Below are positions 53,598-61,865 of a DNA stretch of 64,000 nt, piece after piece (positions within the stretch are counted from its first letter, which is position 1; each line of letters begins with the position of its first letter). Position numbers and translations under genes: made by a program. The DNA is from SXOA01 sp046593355. GTDB lineage: Bacteria > Planctomycetota > Planctomycetia > Pirellulales > Pirellulaceae. The stretch covers positions 1 through 64,000 of the forward strand of contig JBKJNY010000179.1 of assembly GCA_046593355.1 (NCBI GenBank), written 5' to 3'. The notes under the pieces are model-generated. The model had not been told where the DNA came from. It did not search any database and was given only the letters and a program-made list of their open reading frames with translations.

Positions 53598-55019
53598 CTA
53601 GGGCTTCGGCTCTGTCATGCTCCACGGGTCGAGCGCGTCGCGGAGCGTCGCTTCCGGCAGGATGCCTTCTTCGCGGCAGAGCTCGCGGATGGTCTTGCCG
53701 GTGGCGAAGGCGGTTTTGGCAAGTTGGGCGGCCTTTTCGTAGCCGATGTGCGGGTTGAGGGAGGTGACCATGGCGAGGCTCTTTTCGACGGCGGCTTCGC
53801 AGGCGACTTCGTTGGCCTCCATCTCCACGGCACAGAATTCGACGAAGGCCCGCGTGGCGGCGGAGAGGAGGTGGATGCTTTCCAGCGTGGTTTGCCCCAT
53901 CACGGGCATCATGATGTTGAGCTGGAACTGGCCGCCGGTGGCTCCGCTGTAGGCGATGGTCTGGTCATTGCCGATAACGCGGGCCGCCACCTGCATCATG
54001 CTCTCGCACATCACGGGGTTCACCTTCCCCGGCATGATGCTGCTGCCCGGCTGGCGGTCGGGGAGTTTCAGCTCATAGAAGCCGCACCGCGGGCCGCTGC
54101 CGAGCCAGCGGATGTTGTTGGCGACGTTGAACAGCGTTACCGCGATGGTCCGCAGTTGGCCGTGACATTCCACCAGGCCGTCCCGCTGGGCGTTCCCTTC
54201 AAAGTGGTTCTTGGCCTCGATGAACGGGATGCCCGTTTCCTTTGCCAGCACTTGGGCCACGCGGCTGCCGAATTCTGGATGCGTGTTGATGCCGGTGCCG
54301 ACCGCCGTCCCGCCGGCCGGCAACTCTAAAATCGATTCGATCCCACGCTTCGCCCGTTCAATCGACAACTGCAACTGCCGCGCAAAGCCGCCGATCTCCT
54401 GGCCCAGACGGAGAGGCGTGGCGTCGGCCAGGTGCGTGCGGCCGATTTTGATGATCTTGTCCCACTGCTGGGCTTTCTCCGCCAGCACGTCATGGAATTT
54501 TTGCAGGGCGGGGATGAGGTCTTTTTGAATCTCGACCGCGACCGCGACATGGATACTGGTAGGAAAAATGTCATTCGTGCTCTGCCCCATGTTGACGTGG
54601 TCGTTGGGATGGACCGGCTTCTCCTGCACAAAGCGGTCGCCGCCGAGGATTTCAATCGCCCGGTTGGAGATCACCTCGTTGGCGTTCATATTGCTCGACG
54701 TGCCGGAGCCGGTCTGAAAAACGTCGATGGGGAACTCGCCGTCGAACTTTCCTTCCGCCACTTCGCGAGCTGCCTTCAGCAGAGCTTCCACTTGCTCGCC
54801 CTCCAGCTTGTTCTTGCCGGTCTTCGTCAGCTTCCCCAAATCCCGGTTCGCCGTGGCACAAGCCAGCTTCACCAGCCCCATCGCATGTATCAGCGGCTTG
54901 GGGAGCGTCCAGCCGGAGATGGGAAAATTCTCCACGGCCCGCTGGGTCTGAGCGCCGTAGTAGGCCTGAGCGGGGACTTGCACATCCCCCATAGAATCGT
55001 GTTCGGTGCGGAAGGACAT
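53598..55019 (-). CDS. fumC: Class II fumarate hydratase
   Basis: A 473-residue, iron-independent fumarase of the citric acid cycle. The signature GSSIMPGKVNPVM (SS loop) and the segments GSGTSSNMNANEV, THLADATPLRLGQE and GGTAVGTGINTHP are complete, so the active site shared between subunits is intact. Length is normal. The gene appears single, with a toxin-antitoxin pair upstream. Confidence 0.96.
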   Translation of the reverse strand: MSFRTEHDSMGDVQVPAQAYYGAQTQRAVENFPISGWTLPKPLIHAMGLVKLACATANRDLGKLTKTGKNKLEGEQVEALLKAAREVAEGKFDGEFPIDVFQTGSGTSSNMNANEVISNRAIEILGGDRFVQEKPVHPNDHVNMGQSTNDIFPTSIHVAVAVEIQKDLIPALQKFHDVLAEKAQQWDKIIKIGRTHLADATPLRLGQEIGGFARQLQLSIERAKRGIESILELPAGGTAVGTGINTHPEFGSRVAQVLAKETGIPFIEAKNHFEGNAQRDGLVECHGQLRTIAVTLFNVANNIRWLGSGPRCGFYELKLPDRQPGSSIMPGKVNPVMCESMMQVAARVIGNDQTIAYSGATGGQFQLNIMMPVMGQTTLESIHLLSAATRAFVEFCAVEMEANEVACEAAVEKSLAMVTSLNPHIGYEKAAQLAKTAFATGKTIRELCREEGILPEATLRDALDPWSMTEPKP

Positions 55020-55132
55020 GGGTGCGGGGGCTAGGGGCTGGGGAAGAAAGGCAAGTTAGTCAATGCCCAAATCATAACGGGAAGGTAGGCGGGCTTCCAA
55101 GGTGCGGATGATTCTGGTGCTGCGACGATATC

Positions 55133-55516
55133 TCAGGCCTTGGCCGGCAGCGCCAATTCTTGGAGCCGTTTGTTCCAGTAACCTGGGTCAGTGCGAATCT
55201 CGTCCATCAGCCTACAAGCGCTGCCGCGAGGTGGCTTGCTCCCTTGTTCCCAGTCTTGTACGGTGCTGACGGAGACTCCCAAGAACTGGGCAAACACGGC
55301 CTGGCTGGCCCGCAACTGGCGGCGAACGCTTCGCACCATTTCAGCCGTGTAATTTTTTGGAAAAAGTTTGAGCTTGACCGTGCGAACGGTGAAACGAGCT
55401 TTCAAGTCGTCGGTCTTTTCCAACTCGGTTACGAATTTCTGAAGCCGGGCTGTGAGTTCTTTGCCGAGCGATTTCTTGGCCTTGCGCTTCTTCGGAGAGA
55501 GTGTCCTTTGCGACAT
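55133..55516 (-). CDS. HigA-like antitoxin, XRE helix-turn-helix
   Basis: A 127-residue DNA-binding protein: a Lys/Arg-rich N-terminus, a helical middle, and an XRE-type helix-turn-helix (RQLRASQAVFAQFLGVSVST; VQDWEQGSKPP) at about 75-105. The ATG at 55516 stands four bases after the toxin-like gene, giving the toxin-first order of HigBA modules. The in-frame ATG at 55561 would overlap the toxin gene. Confidence 0.85.
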   Translation of the reverse strand: MSQRTLSPKKRKAKKSLGKELTARLQKFVTELEKTDDLKARFTVRTVKLKLFPKNYTAEMVRSVRRQLRASQAVFAQFLGVSVSTVQDWEQGSKPPRGSACRLMDEIRTDPGYWNKRLQELALPAKA

Positions 55517-55520
55517 GGAG

Positions 55521-55919
55521 TTAATCCTTTTGTTTGTGGTGGTCGTGGAACCATTTCTCACTTTGCGCGAGAAACTTGCGAATTCCCCGCTTCTCGGCGG
55601 CGGTCAGATTCGACTGCACTCCCTTGGAATAAACCATCAATAGCAGGATTGTCCAGAACTCTTGGAAATACGCATAACAAACCCGCAAAGCGACTCGTTT
55701 GCCCTTGCTCCAGCGCGGGGGAGAGAATCGCAGCTTCCGCAAGCCGCCTGTCCCTGGAACCAAATCGCCAGCCATTGGATTTAGCATCAACGCGTGCTGT
55801 AGGGCCAGTAAATCAGATTCAACATCAAGCCCAAGCTGCTCCCAATCGGCGCCGAACTCATCCAGTTCCACAAAATGGAGCAATTGGTCCGGCTCGAGTG
55901 GATCTTCCCGCGACGGCAT
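55521..55919 (-). CDS. HigB/RelE-like toxin candidate
   Basis: A 132-residue protein whose centre matches RelE-superfamily toxins of the HigB-2 kind: GDLVPGTGGLRKLRF, GKRVALRVCYAYF and a late LTAAEKRGIRKFL helix. Such toxins cut mRNA on the ribosome. The start at 55919 is preferred over an upstream one at 55958. Paired with the XRE antitoxin downstream. Confidence 0.82.
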   Translation of the reverse strand: MPSREDPLEPDQLLHFVELDEFGADWEQLGLDVESDLLALQHALMLNPMAGDLVPGTGGLRKLRFSPPRWSKGKRVALRVCYAYFQEFWTILLLMVYSKGVQSNLTAAEKRGIRKFLAQSEKWFHDHHKQKD

Positions 55920-56071
55920 AAGCGCTCTGGTGATCAGTTGGCAAGACGGCACTCTCAACGAACCTTATTGTACCGCCGAGCGGTATAGATGCCAAGTCCG
56001 AAGTCGGCTTCCTTGCCGTCCCCGCCTCAGCCGCGTAAAACGGAGTATCGCTTCCGCCCGCCGAGCCGCCG

Positions 56072-57961
56072 ATGTCCCCTTCTGATTCCGCCACCGCCAC
56101 TGCCGCTGATGACGCTGATGCGGCGAATGCTACGCCCGCGGTCAAGAAGCTCTCCATCACGTCGCGGCGGATGGAGGATGACCGCGAGCCGGATAAGCGG
56201 CCGCTGGATTTGCGGTTGATTACACGGCTGATTGGGTATATGCGGCCGTATGCGGCCCGGCGGAATGCGCTGTTCTTGTGCGTGCTGCTGCGGGGGATTC
56301 AGTTGCCGCTGATTGGCTGGTCGATTGGGGCAATAATTCGCGGGCCCATCAAGAACCACGACAAGCTGGCGTACCCGGTCGAGACGATTGTGCTTTGTGC
56401 TCTCGGCGTCTTGGCGCTAACCGGCTTTACGCAGCTCGTGCTTCACTTTCGGCAGCGGCTGGCGCTGGAGCTGGGGGAGGCGGTTCTGCACGACCTCCGC
56501 CGCGAAATCTTCGCCCATCTGCAAGCGATGCCGATGAGCTTCTACAACAAGACGAAAATCGGCCGCATCATCAGCCGCGTGACGAGCGATTGCGAGGCCC
56601 TCCGCGTCGGCGTGCAGGACGTGCTGTTCGTCACGCTGGTCGGGGCGATTCAAATGTCCGTCTCGGCGCTCATCATGCTCTACTACGACTGGGCCCTGTT
56701 CAGCATCGTCGTGGCGATGGGCCCCATCATCTATTTCCTCAATCTGTATTTCCGCGGCCGCCTCTCCACCGCTTACCGCATCATGCAGGAAGGTTTCAGC
56801 CGCCTGACCTCCACGCTGGCGGAGTCCATCAACGGGGTGCGGCTGACACAGGCCTTTGTGCGGGAAGAGACCAACTCGCGCCTGTTCAAGGATCTACTGG
56901 ACTGGCACGGCCAGAACGTGGTACGGGCCGTCCGCATGGAAGGGATGCTGCTGCCGCTTCTCGAAATGAGCAGCCAGTCGTTCATCGTGGCGTTGATTCT
57001 GGTCGGCGGTTATCGCGTGCTTGCGCCGGGGATTCAGATGTCGCCGGAAAACCTGATCACCTTCTTCTTCCTCGCCAACATCTTCTTCAGCCCCATTCAG
57101 ATCCTCGGAACGCAGTACAACCAGGCGCTCACCGCCATGGCCGGCGCGGAGCGGGTCTTCGCCTTGCTCGACCGCCCGCCGGAATGGCAAGACGCTCCCG
57201 ATGCTGTCCCCCTGCCGCCGATGGAAGGCCGCGTGGAATTGAAAAACGTCACCTTCGGCTATGACCTCGATCGCCCGGTGCTGCACGACATTTCGCTCCT
57301 CGCCGAGCCCGGCCGGAACATTGCCCTCGTCGGCCGCACCGGCAGTGGCAAGTCTTCCATCGTCAACCTCATTACTCGCTTCTACCTGCCGCAGAGCGGC
57401 GCGGTTCTCATCGACGGCTACGACACGCGGCAAATCACGGGGGATTCGCTCCATCATCAGATGGGCCTCGTCCTGCAACAGAATTTCCTCTTCACCGGTA
57501 CCATTCTGGAGAATATTCGCGTCGGCCGGCCCGATGCGACCGATGAAGAAGCCATCCAATCCGCCCGCGACCTCGATTGCCTGGACCTGCTTCAATCTCT
57601 GCCGCGGGGTCTGCAAACCCAGGTCGGCGAGCGCGGGGCACAGCTCAGCCTCGGCCAGCGGCAGCTCGTCTGCTTCTGCCGAGCCATGCTCGCCCGGCCG
57701 CGAATCGTCATCCTGGACGAAGCGACCAGCAGCGTGGACACCCTGACCGAAGTCCGCATCCAGCGGGCACTAGCGAAACTCCTCGCTGGCCGCACCAGCT
57801 TCATCGTCGCCCACCGCCTCTCCACCATCCGCCACGCCGACCAGGTCCTCGTCCTGGAAGACGGCCGCATCCTCGAGCGCGGCACCCACGAAGAGCTGAT
57901 GACCCACGGCGGCCTCTACGCCTCCCTCGTCCGCCAATTCATCCGCGGCAGCGCGGCGTAG
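56072..57961 (+). CDS. ABC exporter, fused permease and ATPase (MsbA-like)
   Basis: A 629-residue half-transporter. Membrane helices lie within about 65-350, and the nucleotide-binding domain spans 385-625. Walker A is GRTGSGKSS, the signature is LSLGQRQ (the usual LSGGQ has Leu for Gly), Walker B is RIVILDEATSSVD, and the switch histidine is in AHRLST. It would export lipids or drugs as a homodimer. The acidic/basic N-terminus of about 50 residues is longer than usual. A family A repeat touches its stop codon. Confidence 0.93.
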   Translation: MSPSDSATATAADDADAANATPAVKKLSITSRRMEDDREPDKRPLDLRLITRLIGYMRPYAARRNALFLCVLLRGIQLPLIGWSIGAIIRGPIKNHDKLAYPVETIVLCALGVLALTGFTQLVLHFRQRLALELGEAVLHDLRREIFAHLQAMPMSFYNKTKIGRIISRVTSDCEALRVGVQDVLFVTLVGAIQMSVSALIMLYYDWALFSIVVAMGPIIYFLNLYFRGRLSTAYRIMQEGFSRLTSTLAESINGVRLTQAFVREETNSRLFKDLLDWHGQNVVRAVRMEGMLLPLLEMSSQSFIVALILVGGYRVLAPGIQMSPENLITFFFLANIFFSPIQILGTQYNQALTAMAGAERVFALLDRPPEWQDAPDAVPLPPMEGRVELKNVTFGYDLDRPVLHDISLLAEPGRNIALVGRTGSGKSSIVNLITRFYLPQSGAVLIDGYDTRQITGDSLHHQMGLVLQQNFLFTGTILENIRVGRPDATDEEAIQSARDLDCLDLLQSLPRGLQTQVGERGAQLSLGQRQLVCFCRAMLARPRIVILDEATSSVDTLTEVRIQRALAKLLAGRTSFIVAHRLSTIRHADQVLVLEDGRILERGTHEELMTHGGLYASLVRQFIRGSAA

Positions 57962-57985
57962 GTGGGGTAGGCTTCCAGCCTGCCC
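57962..57985 (+). repeat. Dispersed repeat family A, copy after the ABC exporter
   Basis: Exact 24-base unit starting at the first base after the TAG at 57959-57961. Confidence 0.93.
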
Positions 57986-58079
57986 GGAAAAACAACAGCC
58001 GGGCCAAAGATCTGCAAGCGGCCAGCCTGCTCGTTTCTGCCGCTCAATCAGGATAGACTGCCAAAACTCGAAAGGCGGA

Positions 58080-58200
58080 TTGCAGAATGATAGAAGCAGA
58101 ATGATGAAAGCATGTGAGGGAGAGAATTCACCGCGTTGAACGAGCTAAGTCTCGTACTCTTTTGCTTTCTCTGATCATTCTGTTTCCATCATTCTGCAAA
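58080..58200. repeat. Inverted CAGAATGAT-type repeat before the Nramp-like gene
   Basis: Left arm 58080-58110 with GCAGAATGAT words and right arm 58173-58200 with ATCATTCTG words. Another pair lies at 59989-60017 and 60458-60482. Confidence 0.85.
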
Positions 58201-58236
58201 TTCCCCTGCCCCTCCCCGCAAGATTTCCTCTCCAAC

Positions 58237-59982
58237 ATGACACCTCCCGACCAATATCTCCCCCCCTGGGGCCAGGAGGAACTGCCGGAGCCTGCGCCGC
58301 TGTCTTGGCGGAACTGGGCCGGGTTCATTGGGCCGGGGATTGTGATGATGGGGATTCAGATCGGCGGCGGGGAATGGCTGTTCGGGCCGATCATCACCGC
58401 CCAGTATGGCGGCGGGCTGATGTGGATCGCCACCATCGCCATCGTCCTGCAAGTCTTCTACAACATCGAATGCGGCCGCTACGCCCTCTACTGCGGCGAG
58501 CCCGTCATGACCGGCTTCATGCGGGTCAGTCCCGGGCCGCGGTTCTGGGTGGGCGTGATCATGCTGCTCAGCATGGCGGTGTTCATTCCCGGCCTTTCCT
58601 CCCATGCGGCCGTCGTGATTGCCTCGCTGATTCGAAATCGCCCGCCGACGCCGATGCCCCGCGAGAAAAAGCCGCCCCAGGAGGGTGAGAAGCCTGCTCC
58701 CGAACCGACCCCGGAAGAGAAATCGCGCGAAGTGCAGATCAAGCAGCAAGCCCGCGAGGATAAATCGCTCGTCACCATGCTGTCTTTCGCCTGCATGATC
58801 GGAGTGATCCTGCCCGTCCTCATCGGCGGCAAGGTCTACAACATGTTGCAAGTAGTGATGACGGGCAAGGTCGTCATCGTCCTGTCGTTCTGCCTGGTGA
58901 TGGGGCTCCTCTTCGTGCCGTGGCAGCACTGGCTGGACGTCTTCAGCGGCTTTCTCAAATTTGGCGTCCTCCCAGTGATGGACGGGGGTCAGGAAGTGCC
59001 GGTCAATGTGCTGAAATACCGCTGGGATTTTGGCGAATGGCCGGCAATTTCTTTCACCAACATCGCCACCATCGGAGCTTTTGCCGGATACGCCGGCGGC
59101 GGCGGCCTGGCGAATTCCACCTACAGCAATTTCGTGCGCGACAAAGGTTGGGGCATGGGCCGGCACGTTGGCGCGATTCCCAGCGCCGTCGGCGGGCGGC
59201 ATATCACGCTCAGCCACGTCGGCAAGGTCTTTCCCCTGACCAGCGGCAACCTTCGCCGCTGGAGCGGCTGGTGGCGATACATCATGCTCGATCAACTGTT
59301 GGTTTGGGGGCCGGGATGCTTCATGGGGATGGCCCTCCCGGCGCTATTGTCCTTGCAGTTCGCGCCTCATTCGCCGCTGTATGAGCATGTGGTCAACAAA
59401 GAGCAGAATCAGCCGCAGGCCGTGTTGACGGCGGACGGCATTCGCCACTCGCCGCAGTTTCGCTCGCTCACGGCGGCAAATCCAGATTCATCGGCACCTG
59501 GAGCGGGCGTGGCACAAGTCCTGTGGGTTGTTGCCCTGCTGGTGGGGCTGGCAGTCTTCCTCCCCAGCCAGATGTCGGTGGTGGACGACTTCAGCCGCCG
59601 CTGGACGGACACGATCTGGTCGTCCAACCAGCGTGTGCGCAAGACCATGAAGGCCGACCAGGTGAAGTACATCTACTACACGATCTTGACCGGCTTTGTC
59701 GTGGCGACGCTCCTGGTCTGGCTGCTGTTCACCTGGCTGGACAGTCATGGCAGCCCGCAGAACCTGATGGTTTCAGTCATCGCCAACTTCGGCAACCTGG
59801 CCATCGGCGTCACCTCGCTGATGATCCTCCGCATCAACCGCACGCTCCTCCCGCCCCAGCTCCAGCCGCGGTGGTATCATCAAGCGGGCATCCTCTGCTG
59901 CGGGGTGTTTTACATCGGACTGTTTTTCCTGGTGATTGTGGCGAAATTCGGCCCAGAGGTCAGCAAGGCTTTTGCCGCGTAG
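58237..59982 (+). CDS. Nramp-related membrane transporter
   Basis: A 581-residue protein with about eleven helices and the overall Nramp pattern (WAGFIGPGIVMMGIQIGGGE at the first helix; NIATIGAFAGYAGGGGLANS at the sixth). The DPGN metal-binding motif of helix 1 reads GPGI and the MPH motif of helix 6 is absent, so the substrate may not be a transition metal. A charged Pro/Glu-rich loop (about 143-180) is inserted after the fourth or fifth helix. The ATG at 58237 begins the family N-terminus. Confidence 0.8.
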   Translation: MTPPDQYLPPWGQEELPEPAPLSWRNWAGFIGPGIVMMGIQIGGGEWLFGPIITAQYGGGLMWIATIAIVLQVFYNIECGRYALYCGEPVMTGFMRVSPGPRFWVGVIMLLSMAVFIPGLSSHAAVVIASLIRNRPPTPMPREKKPPQEGEKPAPEPTPEEKSREVQIKQQAREDKSLVTMLSFACMIGVILPVLIGGKVYNMLQVVMTGKVVIVLSFCLVMGLLFVPWQHWLDVFSGFLKFGVLPVMDGGQEVPVNVLKYRWDFGEWPAISFTNIATIGAFAGYAGGGGLANSTYSNFVRDKGWGMGRHVGAIPSAVGGRHITLSHVGKVFPLTSGNLRRWSGWWRYIMLDQLLVWGPGCFMGMALPALLSLQFAPHSPLYEHVVNKEQNQPQAVLTADGIRHSPQFRSLTAANPDSSAPGAGVAQVLWVVALLVGLAVFLPSQMSVVDDFSRRWTDTIWSSNQRVRKTMKADQVKYIYYTILTGFVVATLLVWLLFTWLDSHGSPQNLMVSVIANFGNLAIGVTSLMILRINRTLLPPQLQPRWYHQAGILCCGVFYIGLFFLVIVAKFGPEVSKAFAA

Positions 59983-59988
59983 TGCGTT

Positions 59989-60017
59989 TGCAGAATGATG
60001 GAAACAGAATGATAAAA
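59989..60017 (+). repeat. CAGAATGAT-type repeat, left arm of a pair around the 60070 gene
   Basis: Starts about seven bases after the Nramp-like stop. The complementary arm lies at 60458-60482, so the small gene between them is bracketed. Confidence 0.8.
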
Positions 60018-60069
60018 GACGGCGTCCGATGAATAAGCGCCTTCAAACTGACTCGAAACGAGGTGGGCC

Positions 60070-60378
60070 ATGTTCCGCTTTTCTATCCGTGAGATGTTGA
60101 TGGCGACAGTGGTTTTTGCCCTCGGCATTGGATGGTGGCTCGAGCACTCACGCAGCAACCACGCCACCTGGGAAAATGACATTCTGAAATGGAAGGTCCG
60201 CGCGTTCACGAAACTACTCCAAGTCCAGGGAACAGACGTTGACGAGGGGGAGGACGGCGCAACAATTACCGTCACCACGGCGGATAGCGTTTCCACGATT
60301 AGTCCGACGACAGTTCCACACTCCGAAAGTAGCGGCATCCAGGTACACACCAGGACTCGCAGGGAGTTTTCAAACTGA
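60070..60378 (+). CDS. Small membrane protein of a planctomycete type
   Basis: A 102-residue protein that opens FRFSIREMLMATVVFALGIG, the basic-then-hydrophobic leader seen in many short planctomycete proteins, followed by one helix and a polar tail rich in Thr/Ser. No function known. Bracketed by an inverted CAGAATGAT repeat pair. Confidence 0.65.
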   Translation: MFRFSIREMLMATVVFALGIGWWLEHSRSNHATWENDILKWKVRAFTKLLQVQGTDVDEGEDGATITVTTADSVSTISPTTVPHSESSGIQVHTRTRREFSN

Positions 60379-60457
60379 TCCATTACCGGTGCCTTGGACC
60401 CGTCTTTTTTCGAGTGCTTTATCCGTGTCTTCCCTGTTTTCCGTGTCCCAATCTCCC

Positions 60458-60482
60458 ATGATTCTGCTTTCATCATTCTGCA
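60458..60482 (-). repeat. CAGAATGAT-type repeat, right arm of a pair
   Basis: Reverse complement of the word at 59989-60017, ending about 18 bases before the SDR start. Confidence 0.8.
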
Positions 60483-60499
60483 ACTTTACTGCCTGAACC

Positions 60500-61300
60500 A
60501 TGATTTCAACGAATCTCTTCGACCTCTCCGGCCGTGTTGCCCTCGTCTCCGGCGCTGCCAGCGGCATGGGCCGCTCCATGTCGCTGGCTCTCGCCCAGCA
60601 TGGGGCCGATTTGCTGCTGGCGGATTTGAATGAAGAAGGGGCCGCCAAGACGGCTGCGGAAATCAAGGCGCTGGGACGAAAGGCGATTGCGGCGCGCTGC
60701 AATGTTTCGGATCCTGCCGAGATCCGCCCGCTGTTCACCACGCTCGATAAGGAATTCGGTCGGATTGATTTTCTGGCTAACGTGGCGGGCGAAGGTCTGC
60801 TCGGCAAGCCCGAAGACATCTCGCTGGAAGAAGTCGAGGCCTGCTGGCGGAACCTGGTCTTCGGCCGGTTCTGCATGTGCCAGGAAGGGGGCCGGCGAAT
60901 GCTCAAGCAAGGAAGCGGCAGCATCGTCAACATTGGCTCGCTCGCCAGCGTTTCAGCTCTTGGCCGAAGCCACATCGCTTACAGCATGGCCATGGGAGCC
61001 GTCGCCCAGATGACCCGCGAGCTTTCCACCGAATGGTCCGTGCACGGCGTGCGCGTGAACGCCATCCTCTGTGCCCAGGTCACCAACCCCAGCTTGGAAA
61101 GGCGGATGGCCGCCGAGCCTGGCCTGAAAGACAAATTCCTCTCCGGCATCCCCCGCGGCCGGATGGGAAAGCCAGAGGACATCCAGGGTCTCGCCGTGTT
61201 CCTCGCTAGTGACAGCTCCACCTGGGTCACCGGTGCCCTCATCCCCCTGGACGGCGGGAACCTGGCCATGAACGCCGGGGGGACAAGGCGCTACCTGTAG
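60500..61300 (+). CDS. SDR family protein without catalytic lysine
   Basis: A 266-residue classical SDR fold resembling 3-oxoacyl-ACP reductase: cofactor motif SGAASGMGRS (about 17-26), NVAG, serine in VNIGSLAS and tyrosine Y161. The residue four after Y161 is M165 (codons TAC AGC ATG GCC ATG), not lysine, so the Tyr-x-x-x-Lys pair is broken. The C-terminal segment (WVTGALIPLDGGN) is normal. Confidence 0.85.
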   Translation: MISTNLFDLSGRVALVSGAASGMGRSMSLALAQHGADLLLADLNEEGAAKTAAEIKALGRKAIAARCNVSDPAEIRPLFTTLDKEFGRIDFLANVAGEGLLGKPEDISLEEVEACWRNLVFGRFCMCQEGGRRMLKQGSGSIVNIGSLASVSALGRSHIAYSMAMGAVAQMTRELSTEWSVHGVRVNAILCAQVTNPSLERRMAAEPGLKDKFLSGIPRGRMGKPEDIQGLAVFLASDSSTWVTGALIPLDGGNLAMNAGGTRRYL

Positions 61301-61340
61301 TACTTTGGGCAGCGTTTCAGGAGGGCCGAAGCGAAAGAAT

Positions 61341-61494
61341 TTGAACAGAAGGTAACAGAGGGAACGGAGAGGGATGGCAGAATCATTGGGGGACAGAATA
61401 ATCAAAGCAGAGAGCAAAGGCTAAAATATTGATTTGCTTTCCAACCGCTCCAGATTTCCCTTCTTCTTCGTTCCCTCCGTTACCTTCTGTTCAA
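61341..61494. repeat. Inverted repeat with GAACAGAAGGTAACAGAGGG word
   Basis: Arms 61341-61366 and 61469-61494 (26 bases, one mismatch) in the gap between the SDR and E1 genes. The gap (61301-61865) holds no protein-like frame. A second, weaker pair with AAAATGATCAAGGCAG (about 61649) and ATCATTTTGC (about 61722) words lies downstream. The last 350 bases before E1 are clearly AT-rich and probably carry its promoter. Confidence 0.85.
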
Positions 61495-61865
61495 CCCATT
61501 CCCCAGGCCGCTAGGCATCGGAAAATATTTTTGACAAAATTGGCGTTTTTAAGTCGCAACATGTTGACCTTGTCACCGAGAGTTGTCTACGAATTGATCA
61601 TGGGAAATCACTAACCGTAGGAGCGGGAAGATAGGCAAAATGATCAAGGCAGTCGAGTGGAGCTGGTATCTTCCGGTAGCGAAAATGAGATCTCGTTCAA
61701 TGCCTTGCCCTGCTTACTCTTATCATTTTGCATTCCATGATTCCGCCAACCCTGAATGAATCAAAAAACTCCTAATTTGACCAGTTGTTGCATCAATTAT
61801 TGGTGAGTAATAATCGTGTAACTGCGGTCTATGAAACAAGTTGTGGCAAAAGGAGTGAATCGCAA

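Noticed and set aside
61531..61536. TTGACA promoter box upstream of E1
   Set aside because: No matching -10 box at 16-18 bases; the AT-rich setting makes chance matches likely.
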